A stretch of 64,000 bases of DNA. Source: Henriciella sp045287255. Its GTDB lineage: Bacteria > Pseudomonadota > Alphaproteobacteria > Caulobacterales > Hyphomonadaceae. Below the pieces are notes generated by a model, which saw nothing but the letters and a program-made list of their open reading frames with translations, had not been told where the DNA came from and searched no databases. The DNA is taken from positions 1,240,001 to 1,304,000 of the forward strand of contig NZ_CP137142.1 of the NCBI RefSeq assembly GCF_045287255.1, read 5' to 3'. Positions 1 through 8,584 of the stretch are shown piece after piece. Numbering within the stretch: position 1 is the stretch's first letter; each line of letters begins with the position of its first letter. The translations under genes were made by a program, and so were the position numbers.

Positions 1-335
1 TGGTTGCACCTGAACTTGACGGACAGGAGACCGTAAGCCTGAACGCGCTTGGGGCGCCGCATGGCCTATCCGCCGATGATGTGCTGAGCAGCTTGCGAGA
101 AGCTCTGGAAAACCGCCTGACACAAGCCCAGAATGCGTTTCCAGCGCTCCTGAATGACTGGAAAACCAATGCCGAAGCATTGGGGCAGGAAGTGGAAGCT
201 GGCCCGGTTGATGCACGTGTTACCGGGATTTTCGAAGATCTCGCCGAAGATGGTGGTCTCATCCTGCGATTGCCGGATGGTAACAGACAGACCATAAGGG
301 CAGGTGACGTCGAATTGGTAAGACAGGTCGAATAA
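1..335 (+). CDS. birA: Biotin--[acetyl-CoA-carboxylase] ligase, C-terminal part (partial)
   Basis: The gene enters from the left edge; the first whole codon is at base 3 and about 110 residues are visible. The visible part has the BirA tail layout: a helix with a Trp followed by ALGQEV, then a small SH3-like barrel ending in GD-V (AGDVEL). BirA attaches biotin to the carrier domain of biotin carboxylases, such as the alpha subunit at 33 kb. Its TAA overlaps the coaX ATG by one base (TAATG), so the two are probably translationally coupled. The catalytic domain lies outside the window, so the call rests on the C-terminal domain and the birA-coaX-rnj order familiar in alphaproteobacteria. Confidence 0.8.
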   Translation, partial: VAPELDGQETVSLNALGAPHGLSADDVLSSLREALENRLTQAQNAFPALLNDWKTNAEALGQEVEAGPVDARVTGIFEDLAEDGGLILRLPDGNRQTIRAGDVELVRQVE

Positions 336-1108
336 TGCTGCTGGTTATTGATATCGGGAACACGAATACAAGTTTCGCGCTGCATAGCGGCAAGGATTGG
401 GTCGCGCGCTGGCGCAGCTCAACCGACCCGAGCCGGACGGCTGATGATTATGCCGTCTGGCTTGCCGCCTTGATGCAGATGGAAAGCCTTGAACTGTCCC
501 ATATCAAAGCCTGTATCGTCTCCTCAGTGGTGCCGCAGGCAAAGTTCAATTTCCGCAATCTCTCGCGTCGGTATTTCGATGCTGAGCCGGTCTTCGTTGG
601 TGACCCGGAAACCAAGCTGGGCGTGCCCATCCGGATCCGCCGCCCTGAACAAGTTGGAGCAGACCGACTTGTAACGACGATCGGCGCGCACCAGATTTAT
701 CAAGGCCCAAAACTGGTCATTGATAGCGGCACAGCGACGACATTCGATGTGGTTGGGGCCGATGGCGGCTTTGAAGGTGGGATAATCTCTCCCGGGATCA
801 ATCTGTCTATGCGGGCGCTACACGACGCTGCGGCGCAATTGCCGCGAATTGCGATACAGCAGCCGGCCAAGGTGATCGGCCAGGATACGGTATCGGCCAT
901 GCAGTCCGGTGTGTTCTGGGGCTATGTTGATTTGATCGATGGCCTTGTCCGACGTGTGAAGCATGAATATGGCGGTGACTTGACGGTGATTGCCACGGGC
1001 GGCGTTGCGTCGCTCTTTGAAGGTGCAAGCGACACCATAGATCATTTTGACCAGAGTTTAATGGAGGTCGGCCTGCTTGAGGTCTACCGCCGAAATATAA
1101 AAGATTGA
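335..1108 (+). CDS. coaX: Type III pantothenate kinase
   Basis: Phosphorylates pantothenate, the first step of coenzyme A synthesis. The 257 residues carry the family motifs: DIGNTN at 6-11 (ATP phosphate binding), GADR at 108-111 with the presumed catalytic Asp110, IDSGTATTFD at 129-138 and GGIISPG at 148-154. Length is normal for bacterial CoaX. It starts at the ATG overlapping the birA stop and is followed after 10 bases by rnj on the same strand, so birA-coaX-rnj is likely one transcript. Type III kinases need a monovalent cation and are not inhibited by CoA (family knowledge). Confidence 0.96.
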   Translation: MLLVIDIGNTNTSFALHSGKDWVARWRSSTDPSRTADDYAVWLAALMQMESLELSHIKACIVSSVVPQAKFNFRNLSRRYFDAEPVFVGDPETKLGVPIRIRRPEQVGADRLVTTIGAHQIYQGPKLVIDSGTATTFDVVGADGGFEGGIISPGINLSMRALHDAAAQLPRIAIQQPAKVIGQDTVSAMQSGVFWGYVDLIDGLVRRVKHEYGGDLTVIATGGVASLFEGASDTIDHFDQSLMEVGLLEVYRRNIKD

Positions 1109-1118
1109 AACGAATTAT

Positions 1119-2804
1119 ATGAACGAAAATAATAACGCTGAGCTTGTCTTCCTGCCCTTGGGTGGATGTGGCGAGATCGGCATGAACCTGAATGCCTATG
1201 GCTATGGCCCTGAGGAAGACCGCCGCTGGATTCTGATCGATGTTGGCGTGACCTTTGGCGGGGAAGATACGCCGGGTATTGACCTGATCACGCCTGACCC
1301 ATCCTTCTTTGAGGATAAGGGGGATCTGATTGACGCCATCTTCCTGACCCATGCGCATGAAGACCACATTGGCGCGATCGGCCTACTCCTACCGCGTTTG
1401 CAAACCCGGGCACCGATCTATGCAACGCCCTTTACGGCGCATCTGGCGCAGGCAAAACTGATTGAACGTGGCCTGAAACAGGTGTCGATCAATGTCATTC
1501 CGCTTGAGGGCGAGGTAGAGGCTGGACCTTTCAAGGTTCGCTACATCACATTGACGCACTCCATTCCTGAGCCGAACGCATTGTCTCTGGAAACCCCGCT
1601 TGGGACAATCCTGCACACGGGCGATTGGAAGATTGATCCTGATCCTCAGCTTGGTGAGACGACGGATATTGAGGGCCTTACAGCGCTTGGTGACAAAGGT
1701 GTTGTGGCCATGGTTTGCGATAGCACGAATGTCTTTGTTGAGGGCGAAAGTGGCTCAGAAGGCGTGGTTCGCGAGAACCTGATCAAACTGATTGGCTCCC
1801 TGACGGGACGAATTGCGGTCACCACTTTTGCTTCGAATGTCGCGCGGGTGGCAAGTGTCATTGAAGCGGCCCGTCTGGCTGGGCGCAGTGTCTGTTTGGT
1901 TGGGCGCTCTATGCATAAGGTGACAGATGCCGCCGTCGCAACTGGTGTGATTGAAACGCTACCCGACCTGATTGATGAGGAGGCCGCTGGCAGCTTGCCG
2001 GATGACAATCTACTCTTCCTCTGCACTGGCTCACAAGGTGAAGCCCGCGCTGCGCTTGGTCGGATCAGTCGTGACGATCACCGCCATATCAGCCTTGGTG
2101 ATGGCGATACCGTGATCTTCTCTAGCCGGGTCATTCCGGGCAATGAGAAGGGCATCTTCGAGATGCAGAATGCGCTGGCAGAGAAGGGCGTTCGCATCAT
2201 CACGGACCGCATGACGGAAGGGCCGATTCATGTCTCCGGGCATCCAGCGCGCGATGAGTTGCGCCGGATGTATAGTTGGGTTCGGCCCAAGATTGCCGTG
2301 CCCGTGCATGGTGAGCGCCGTCATATCGTTGAGCACGCCGCCTATGCGAAAAGCCTGCAGGTCGGGCAGGCGGTCACCCCGCGCAATGGCGATATGATCC
2401 GCCTCGCGCCCGGTGATGCTAAAATCATCGATACGGTGCCGAATGGCCGCTTGTATCTAGATGGCAATCGACTGGTCCCGGCAGAGAGTGAGGGTCTGAA
2501 GGAACGGCGCGGCCTCTCACAATGGGGGTATGTCTCGGTCTCAGTTGCGATTGATGAAGATGGTGACGTCGTTGACGGGCCACTAATTGCCGCTAGAGGC
2601 TTGTCTGAAACCGATGGGCGGAGCGCTGATGAGAGCCTGATTGATGTCGACGAAGCCGCTGAAGAAGCGCTCAATGGCTTGAAGAAACGCAAGCGTCTGG
2701 ACGATGAAGACGTTGAACGCGCGCTTGTCCGCGCAGTGAAACGCCAATGCGAACGGACGTTTGGACGCAAGCCCATCGTTGATGTCAGTGTGCTAAGAGT
2801 GTGA
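1119..2804 (+). CDS. rnj: Ribonuclease J
   Basis: A metallo-beta-lactamase/beta-CASP ribonuclease of 561 residues, in the normal RNase J size range. The zinc motif HAHEDH is at residues 78-83; further signatures are DSTN, the serine-rich GSQGEARAAL segment, HVSGHPARDE and VPVHGERRH of the beta-CASP and second metal-binding parts. Family members have endonuclease and 5'-3' exonuclease activity in mRNA turnover and rRNA maturation. The start at 1119 follows coaX closely and has only a weak Shine-Dalgarno. Many alphaproteobacteria carry both RNase J and RNase E; a short RNase E/G-like protein is also encoded here at 31.5 kb. Confidence 0.95.
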   Translation: MNENNNAELVFLPLGGCGEIGMNLNAYGYGPEEDRRWILIDVGVTFGGEDTPGIDLITPDPSFFEDKGDLIDAIFLTHAHEDHIGAIGLLLPRLQTRAPIYATPFTAHLAQAKLIERGLKQVSINVIPLEGEVEAGPFKVRYITLTHSIPEPNALSLETPLGTILHTGDWKIDPDPQLGETTDIEGLTALGDKGVVAMVCDSTNVFVEGESGSEGVVRENLIKLIGSLTGRIAVTTFASNVARVASVIEAARLAGRSVCLVGRSMHKVTDAAVATGVIETLPDLIDEEAAGSLPDDNLLFLCTGSQGEARAALGRISRDDHRHISLGDGDTVIFSSRVIPGNEKGIFEMQNALAEKGVRIITDRMTEGPIHVSGHPARDELRRMYSWVRPKIAVPVHGERRHIVEHAAYAKSLQVGQAVTPRNGDMIRLAPGDAKIIDTVPNGRLYLDGNRLVPAESEGLKERRGLSQWGYVSVSVAIDEDGDVVDGPLIAARGLSETDGRSADESLIDVDEAAEEALNGLKKRKRLDDEDVERALVRAVKRQCERTFGRKPIVDVSVLRV

Positions 2805-2820
2805 TTGTAGGAGACTCAAG

Positions 2821-3252
2821 ATGACAGATTTCAAGATTGGACCGCTCAATCACGTTGGTGTTGCTGTACCGGATATTGAAGCCGCGATGGACACCTACCG
2901 CACACTTTACGGCGCGACAGACATTACGACGCCGTTCGACATGCCAGCACAGGGCGTGAAAGTCTGTTTCGTCAATCTGCCCAACAGCCAGATCGAACTG
3001 ATTGAGCCGCTGAATGAGGAAAGCCCAATCTGGAACTTCATTCAGAAGAACCCGAAAGGCGGGCAGCATCATGTCTGTTTCGAAGTTGAGGACATCCACG
3101 AGGCTGTGCGTGAGATGAAGGATCGCGGCGCAACTGTTCTGGGTGAACCGCGGATCGGTGCACACGGTACGCCAATCATTTTCGTACACCCGAAGAATTC
3201 CAATGGTGTCCTGATCGAGTTGATGGAAACGCCAAAGGATGGGGCACACTAA
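2821..3252 (+). CDS. mce: Methylmalonyl-CoA epimerase
   Basis: A 143-residue vicinal-oxygen-chelate protein that interconverts (S)- and (R)-methylmalonyl-CoA in propionyl-CoA breakdown. Seen in the sequence: NHVGVAVPDI with His11, QHHVCFEVEDI with His84, and NGVLIELMET with Glu133, fitting the metal ligands of this family. A GGAG-type ribosome site (GTAGGAGA) lies just before the ATG. Its TAA is followed directly by the ATG of the DUF1467 gene. The mce-DUF1467 pair downstream of RNase J is a recurrent alphaproteobacterial arrangement (from memory). The other VOC gene nearby, on the opposite strand, is more divergent. Confidence 0.92.
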   Translation: MTDFKIGPLNHVGVAVPDIEAAMDTYRTLYGATDITTPFDMPAQGVKVCFVNLPNSQIELIEPLNEESPIWNFIQKNPKGGQHHVCFEVEDIHEAVREMKDRGATVLGEPRIGAHGTPIIFVHPKNSNGVLIELMETPKDGAH

Positions 3253-3489
3253 ATGGACCCGGTCGGAACCGTCGTTGTCTTCTTTATCAGTTGGTGGATC
3301 TGTCTTCTGGCGGTCCTGCCAATTGGTGTGAAGGGCCAGTTTGAGGATGGTGGCGAGGTGATTGAGGGGTCCGAAGAGGGCGCCCCTAAAGAGCCTATGC
3401 TGCGCAAGAAGGTTATCTGGGCAACGTTAGGGGCGGTCGGTTTGACCATACTCGCCCATTTTGTGATCGTTCCTTATCTGGCAGGGTAG
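3253..3489 (+). CDS. DUF1467 family small membrane protein
   Basis: A 78-residue protein with two hydrophobic segments, about residues 3-25 and 53-75, joined by an acidic loop. The N-terminal FFISWWICLLAVLPIGV block and the KGQFEDG that follows are typical of DUF1467 in alphaproteobacteria; the function is unknown. The ATG abuts the mce stop codon, so it is probably translated by coupling. The 3' end overlaps the convergent VOC gene by 16 bases, leaving no room for a normal terminator between them. Confidence 0.85.
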   Translation: MDPVGTVVVFFISWWICLLAVLPIGVKGQFEDGGEVIEGSEEGAPKEPMLRKKVIWATLGAVGLTILAHFVIVPYLAG

Positions 3490-3875
3490 GCTTTCGGCTC
3501 GATCAAGTCCCACAGGTTTCCCCATGGGTCACTGAACACAGCAACCGAGCCGTAGGGTTCGTGGCGTGGTTCTTCCTTGAAGGTTACGCCAGCCCGTTTC
3601 ATTGCTGCGTAATCACGGTCAAAATTATCCGTATTCAGGAAGAAGCCAACCCGACCTCCAGTTTGGTTGCCAATAGCCGCTTCCTGCTTTGGGCCGTCAG
3701 CCTTTGCCAGCAATATCGCGGTCTGCGCGCCCTTCGGGGCGACACGAACCCAGCGCTTGGTCTCACTGCGCTTGGTATCCTCAAGCAGTTCAAAACCGAG
3801 CTTGCCGACATAGAAATCTATTCCGGCATCATAATCCGGCACGACAAGGGTGATGAGCGCGATGGTCTGGGTCAC
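3474..3875 (-). CDS. VOC (glyoxalase/bleomycin-resistance-like) family protein
   Basis: A 133-residue protein with the paired beta-alpha-beta-beta-beta modules of the vicinal-oxygen-chelate fold: LITLVVPDYDAGIDFYVGKLGF at the start and AVFSDPWGNLWDLIEP at the end. The DPWGN-LWDL-EP pattern is typical of uncharacterised glyoxalase-like proteins; the substrate cannot be told. It starts with GTG, whose bases overlap the TGA stop of metH2 (GTGA), making it the last gene of the methionine operon. Co-expression with metH might be incidental. Confidence 0.85.
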   Translation of the reverse strand: MTQTIALITLVVPDYDAGIDFYVGKLGFELLEDTKRSETKRWVRVAPKGAQTAILLAKADGPKQEAAIGNQTGGRVGFFLNTDNFDRDYAAMKRAGVTFKEEPRHEPYGSVAVFSDPWGNLWDLIEPKAYPAR

Positions 3876-6499
3876 GCCACTTCAACCTCGGCTGGGTCAT
3901 AATTCAGGATTGGACCCAGCCAGCGTTCAGCCGTGCGCATCTCCATGCCTTTGCGGGAGGCATAGTCCGCGACTTGATCACGCTCGATCCGGCCCACGGC
4001 GAAATAAACTGCTTCAGGATGAGCGATATAGAGGCCGGAGACTGCAGCTGCTGGTGTCATCGCGAAGCTTGTCGTCAATTCCATGCCAATGCGATCAGCC
4101 TGTAGTAGCCGGAAAAGCGTTTCCTTTTCAGTATGGTCCGGCTGACACGGATAGCCGGGGGCCGGGCGGATACCCTCATAGGCTTCTTTGATCAGGGCCT
4201 CATTATCGAGATCCTCATCACTGGCATAGCCCCAATGGGTTTTGCGGACCTGTTCATGCATGTACTCGGCCATGGCTTCAGCGAAGCGGTCGGCAAGCGC
4301 CTTGACCATGATGGCGGAATAATCATCGCCTTTGGCTTCGAACGCCTTGGCGATTTGTTCAGCTTCCGGGCCAGAGGTCACGGCGAAGCCGCCAATATGA
4401 TCACCGGCTTCAGCGACAAAATCTGACAGCGCGAAATTCGCCCGCTCATTATCCTTCATCATCTGCTGGCGGAGCGTATGGAAGACTTCGCCGCTCTCAA
4501 GCACAATATCGTCGCCGCTGCGTTTGGCAGGCCAGAAACCAATCACGGCTTTCGGTTTGAACCAGTCCTGCCCGAGGATTTGCTGCATCATGACTTCGGT
4601 ATCACGCCACAGGTCACTGGCGGCTTCGCCGACAATCTTGTCTTCGAGGATTTGCGGGAACCGCCCAGCGAGATTCCAGCTGGAGAAGTATGGCGTCCAG
4701 TCAATGTAGCGGGCGAGCACAGAGAGGTCGAAATCCTCCAGCACTTTTGTGCCCGTGAACGATGGGGCAGGGGCCGGGCCTGTCTGGAGTTTATGGGCAT
4801 GCTGACGGGCCACAGCGATCGGATGGCGCGGCTTTGGTGGTCCGCCTGAACGGCTATCGCGCATACGCTGATATTTCGCCTGCGTTGTTTCCACAAAAAG
4901 TGGGCGTTCATCATCGGAGAGCAAGGTGGAAACGACACCAACCGCGCGGCTGGCATCGGTAACGTGGACGGTTGGGCCGTTCTGACGGGCCGGATCAATC
5001 TTCACGGCGGTATGTGCCGGGCTGGTCGTGGCGCCGCCGATCAGCAGGGGTTGCGTCATCCCGGTGCGCTGCATCTCACGTGCGACATAGACCATTTCAT
5101 CAAGGCTGGGTGTGATGAGGCCAGACAGGCCGATAATGTCGACCTTTTCATCCTCAGCTTTGGCAAGAATATCCTCGCATGGCACCATGACGCCCATGTC
5201 GACAATCTCATAACCGTTACAGGCGAGGACGACGCCAACAATATTCTTGCCGATATCATGCACATCCCCTTTGACTGTGGCCATGAGGACTTTGCCTTTG
5301 TTCTGGTCAACGGTTCCCAGCTCGACTTTTTCCGCTTCCATGAACGGGTCGAGATAGGCGACAGCCGCCTTCATCACGCGGGCTGACTTCACCACTTGCG
5401 GCAGGAACATTTTACCTGATCCGAACAGGTCCCCCACGACATTCATGCCATCCATTAAGGGGCCTTCGATGACATGAAGCGGGCGAGCCGCCGCAGCGCG
5501 AGCTTCCTCAATATCTTCCTCGATAAATTCTGTAATCCCGTTGACGAGGGCATGTTCGAGGCGTTTCTCAACCTTCAGCTCGCGCCAGGACATGTCTTTC
5601 TCAGCCGTCTTGCCTTTCTGGCCACGGAACTGTTCGGCGTAATCGACAAGGGCCTCAGTGGCATCTGCATTGCGGTTGAGAATGACATCTTCGACCAGAT
5701 CGCGAAGCTTCGGTTCGATCTCGTCATAGATGTCGAGCTGACCCGCATTGACGATGCCCATGTCCATGCCTGCAGGGATCGCGTGATAGAGGAAAACCGA
5801 GTGCATCGCCCGGCGCACGGGCTCATTGCCGCGGAAGGAGAAACTGACATTGGAAAGCCCGCCGGAGACGTGACAGCCCGGACAGGTCTCGCGGATCACG
5901 CGCGTCGCCTCGATGAAGTCCACAGCATAGCTATTGTGCTCTTCGATCCCGGTGGCCACCGCGAAGATGTTCGGATCGAAGATGATGTCTTCGGGCGGGA
6001 AGCCGACGGTCTCAGTCAGGATTTTGAATGCGCGCTGGCAAATCTCAATCTTGCGCGGCGCGGTATCGGCCTGCCCAACCTCATCAAAGGCCATCACCAC
6101 GACAGCCGCGCCATAAGACAGGCATTTGCGAGCCTGCTCAATGAATTGCGCTTCGCCCTCCTTCATCGAGATGGAGTTGACGACAGCCTTGCCCTGCACG
6201 CATTTCAGACCTGCCTCGATCACCTCCCACTTGGAGCTGTCAATCATGACGGGGACACGGGCAATATCAGGCTCAGCCGCAATCAGGTTGAGGAATGTCG
6301 TCATGGCGAGCGCGCCATCCAACATGCCCTCGTCCATGTTCACATCGATAATCTGAGCGCCATTCTCAACCTGCTGGCGCGCGACTTCTACAGCGGCCGC
6401 ATAATCACCCGCCGTGATCAGTTTCCGAAAGCGCGCAGAACCCGTGACATTGGTCCGCTCGCCAATATTGACGAAAGTAGTGGAGGCTTGGGAGGTCAT
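3872..6499 (-). CDS. metH: Methionine synthase, cobalamin-dependent, C-terminal half (folate, B12 and AdoMet-activation domains)
   Basis: An 875-residue protein holding the last three functional parts of MetH. It opens with NIGERTNVTGSARFR, the start of the pterin-binding (methyl-THF) domain, about 5-270. The B12 cap and Rossmann domains follow, with DVHDIG around residue 413 supplying the cobalt-ligand His. The reactivation domain fills about 545-875, with RPAPGYPCQPDHTEK near 776. The homocysteine-binding half is the separate gene at 7508-8584. Together they transfer methyl from methyl-THF through cobalamin to homocysteine. Two unrelated small genes lie between the halves. Split MetH is known in Caulobacter-type alphaproteobacteria. 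Confidence 0.96.
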   Translation of the reverse strand: MTSQASTTFVNIGERTNVTGSARFRKLITAGDYAAAVEVARQQVENGAQIIDVNMDEGMLDGALAMTTFLNLIAAEPDIARVPVMIDSSKWEVIEAGLKCVQGKAVVNSISMKEGEAQFIEQARKCLSYGAAVVVMAFDEVGQADTAPRKIEICQRAFKILTETVGFPPEDIIFDPNIFAVATGIEEHNSYAVDFIEATRVIRETCPGCHVSGGLSNVSFSFRGNEPVRRAMHSVFLYHAIPAGMDMGIVNAGQLDIYDEIEPKLRDLVEDVILNRNADATEALVDYAEQFRGQKGKTAEKDMSWRELKVEKRLEHALVNGITEFIEEDIEEARAAAARPLHVIEGPLMDGMNVVGDLFGSGKMFLPQVVKSARVMKAAVAYLDPFMEAEKVELGTVDQNKGKVLMATVKGDVHDIGKNIVGVVLACNGYEIVDMGVMVPCEDILAKAEDEKVDIIGLSGLITPSLDEMVYVAREMQRTGMTQPLLIGGATTSPAHTAVKIDPARQNGPTVHVTDASRAVGVVSTLLSDDERPLFVETTQAKYQRMRDSRSGGPPKPRHPIAVARQHAHKLQTGPAPAPSFTGTKVLEDFDLSVLARYIDWTPYFSSWNLAGRFPQILEDKIVGEAASDLWRDTEVMMQQILGQDWFKPKAVIGFWPAKRSGDDIVLESGEVFHTLRQQMMKDNERANFALSDFVAEAGDHIGGFAVTSGPEAEQIAKAFEAKGDDYSAIMVKALADRFAEAMAEYMHEQVRKTHWGYASDEDLDNEALIKEAYEGIRPAPGYPCQPDHTEKETLFRLLQADRIGMELTTSFAMTPAAAVSGLYIAHPEAVYFAVGRIERDQVADYASRKGMEMRTAERWLGPILNYDPAEVEVA

Positions 6500-6508
6500 A
6501 TTGTGGAG

Positions 6509-7060
6509 CTACTCTTTAGGGCGTTCCAAACCGCGCAATCCATCAATGCTTTCCGCATTTTTGGTGTAGCGGCTCTCGGCCCACTCTTCCTTGGGCTTGT
6601 TGTCGATATAGCGGGTGAGCTGGTCGCGTTCGCCCTTGAACTCATAGAACGGGACGCCCCAACCGCAGCTATCCTGAATACGGGTCAGCTTGACCTTGAA
6701 GATGCCACGTGCGCGATCAAAACCGGGGAATAGGGCGAGCATCTCGTCAAAGCCCTCATCATGCATGTTTATCACCTCACCCGTGCCATAGAGGCGCAGG
6801 ATGTTCGCTGGCCCTTCGAAGGCACAGAACATGATCGTGATACGGCCGTTTTCCTGAACATGGGCCTGCGTTTCGATGCCCGAGCCGCCAAGGTCGAGCC
6901 ATGCAACTGTCGTGTCATCGATCACCTTGAAAGCATCATAACCTTTGGGGGAGAGGTTCACATGCCCTTCGGCGGAAAGGGGCGCTGTCGCGACAAAGAA
7001 GAGCTTCTGCTCCTCAATGAAGCGGATAATCTTCTCTTCGAGTTTTTCATAGACTTTCAT
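6509..7060 (-). CDS. Pyridoxamine 5'-phosphate oxidase family (FMN-binding split barrel) protein
   Basis: A 183-residue split-barrel flavoprotein-like sequence. Visible are LFFVATA...GHVNLSPKG near the start, the central WLDLGGSGIETQAHV block, and ITIMFCAFEGPANILRLYGTGEV. This pattern is typical of the PNPOx-related family often annotated as a pyridoxamine oxidase-like or general stress protein, but these proteins are not PdxH and their substrate is unknown. It sits in the methionine operon with 9-base gaps on either side, between the two metH halves. Its conserved place suggests a link to flavin or B12 redox chemistry, but that is inference only. Confidence 0.85.
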   Translation of the reverse strand: MKVYEKLEEKIIRFIEEQKLFFVATAPLSAEGHVNLSPKGYDAFKVIDDTTVAWLDLGGSGIETQAHVQENGRITIMFCAFEGPANILRLYGTGEVINMHDEGFDEMLALFPGFDRARGIFKVKLTRIQDSCGWGVPFYEFKGERDQLTRYIDNKPKEEWAESRYTKNAESIDGLRGLERPKE

Positions 7061-7069
7061 GCGGGCCTC

Positions 7070-7504
7070 CTATTTACGCGTCTTGCCAGCGTCGAGTGGC
7101 CAGTTGCCATCCGGAATTTCAGTATAAGGTTCAACCGACTGGTTGAACCAGTAAATCCATGCGGTCTCGCCAGTGGGCTCAGCCTGATCATCCAGAACCG
7201 ATACTTTGATCCGCTTATAGAGCGAAGTATCAGGATCATCGGGCAGGACATCCTCAAATGCATCAAGCGCTTCAATTAAGCTCGCATCATCAAGGCGATA
7301 GCGCACACCGTGGCATAGCGTGTCACCGTCTACGATCCCTGGGAAACCGCCTAGATTATACAGCCGCCCTTTAAATCGGCAGGTACCGAGGAATTCGCCG
7401 GCTGCCTCCAAATCGATATTGGCGGGCATACCGCTCGCGCCCTGTTTGAGCAGGCCGTAGAAAATGAACAGATCGCCTAAAGTGACAGGGCCGTTTGTGC
7501 GCAT
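7070..7504 (-). CDS. Gamma-glutamylcyclotransferase-like (AIG2/GGCT fold) protein
   Basis: A 144-residue GGCT-fold protein. FIFYGLLKQG near residue 14 matches the substrate loop usually written YGSL-, and EALDAFEDVLPDD supplies the acidic residue expected for catalysis (Glu in LDxxE). GGCT enzymes release 5-oxoproline from gamma-glutamyl amines or peptides. It starts 3 bases after the metH1 stop and ends 9 bases before the PNPOx-like gene. A role in sulfur amino-acid or glutathione turnover would fit the operon, but the Leu-Leu replacement of the usual Ser-Leu in the loop means the substrate could differ. Confidence 0.8.
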   Translation of the reverse strand: MRTNGPVTLGDLFIFYGLLKQGASGMPANIDLEAAGEFLGTCRFKGRLYNLGGFPGIVDGDTLCHGVRYRLDDASLIEALDAFEDVLPDDPDTSLYKRIKVSVLDDQAEPTGETAWIYWFNQSVEPYTEIPDGNWPLDAGKTRK

Positions 7505-7507
7505 GCC

Positions 7508-8584
7508 CTAACTCACCAATTCAAACGGCTCGAGGCCGGAGAGGCGCATGGCGCGCTCTTCAACAACAGGCTGGCGTGGTTTTACGCCCTCAATCGCTTT
7601 GGCAATGGCGGAAATGTGCTCTGGCGTTGTTCCGCAGCAGCCCCCGAGGATATTGACGAGGCCATCTTGCGCCCATGTTCCAACTTCGCCAGACGTCTTG
7701 TGTGGTTCCTCATCATACTGCCCCATTTCATTTGGCAGGCCGGCATTCGGATAAGCCGCGACCAGCGTATCCGCGATGCGTGAAAGCGCGGCAATATGCG
7801 GGCGCATCAGGTCGGCGCCGAGGGCGCAGTTAAATCCGATGGCGAACGGTTTGGCATGGCGAACCGAGTGCCAGAACGCTTCAACTGTTTGCCCGGAAAG
7901 GGTGCGGCCTGAACGATCTGTGATGGTGCCGGAAATCCAGATGGGCAACTTTTCCATACCCTCGGCTTCCAGGTCCATGATCGCCTTGATCGCGGCCTTG
8001 CAGTTCAGTGTGTCCGTGATCGTCTCAATCAGGTAGAGATGAACGCCGCCTTCATTAAGCGCCTGCACCTGTTCGCGATAGGCTTGATAGACCTGATCGA
8101 AGGTGACTTCGCGCGCACCGGGATCGTTCACGTCTGAAGACATGGACAGCATCTTGTTGAGCGGGCCGATTGAACCAGCAGCAAAACGCGGTTTATGCGG
8201 CTCTTTCTCGGTCCAGCGGTCTGCTGCCTCTCGCGCAAGTTTTGCGCCCTCGAAGTTAATGTCGATAACCGATTGCAGGTCGAGCGCGTAATCATCCTGC
8301 GCAATTGTGGTGGCTGAGAAGGTGTTTGTCTCAGAGATGTCGGCCCCAGCTGCGAAATAGGCATCATGCAGCTCTGTCACGCGCTCGGGGCGGGTCAGGC
8401 AGAGAATATCATTATTCCCCTTCATCTGGCCCGGATAAGTCGCGGTATCAAAACGATCCCCGCGATAATCCGCCTCTTCCAGACCCATGCGCTGGAACAT
8501 CACCCCCCATGAGCCGTCGAGCATCAGGATACGGTCCTTCGCGGCGGCGTGGAGTGCGGCGATACGGTCGGTGCGATTGCTCAT
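7508..8584 (-). CDS. metH: Methionine synthase, homocysteine-binding N-terminal half
   Basis: A 358-residue homocysteine S-methyltransferase domain protein. The open frame runs further upstream, but the ATG at 8584 overlaps the metF TGA (ATGA) and starts MSNRTDRIAALHAAAKDRI, as MetH proteins do; the extra upstream residues would be antisense-like coding inside metF. LMLDGSWGVMFQRMGL is the conserved barrel start. The zinc ligands are visible: Cys near 251 in FNCALGA and the Cys-Cys pair near 314-315 in GGCCGTTPEH. It must work with the separate C-terminal half at 3872-6499. Confidence 0.95.
   Translation of the reverse strand: MSNRTDRIAALHAAAKDRILMLDGSWGVMFQRMGLEEADYRGDRFDTATYPGQMKGNNDILCLTRPERVTELHDAYFAAGADISETNTFSATTIAQDDYALDLQSVIDINFEGAKLAREAADRWTEKEPHKPRFAAGSIGPLNKMLSMSSDVNDPGAREVTFDQVYQAYREQVQALNEGGVHLYLIETITDTLNCKAAIKAIMDLEAEGMEKLPIWISGTITDRSGRTLSGQTVEAFWHSVRHAKPFAIGFNCALGADLMRPHIAALSRIADTLVAAYPNAGLPNEMGQYDEEPHKTSGEVGTWAQDGLVNILGGCCGTTPEHISAIAKAIEGVKPRQPVVEERAMRLSGLEPFELVS

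Noticed and set aside
807..1367. Minus-strand open frame of 186 codons over coaX/rnj
   Set aside because: Antisense to two certain genes and without motifs.
5474..6733. Long plus-strand open frame (419 codons) opposite metH2
   Set aside because: It is antisense to the strongly conserved MetH pterin domain and has no recognisable protein features; it is a codon-bias shadow.
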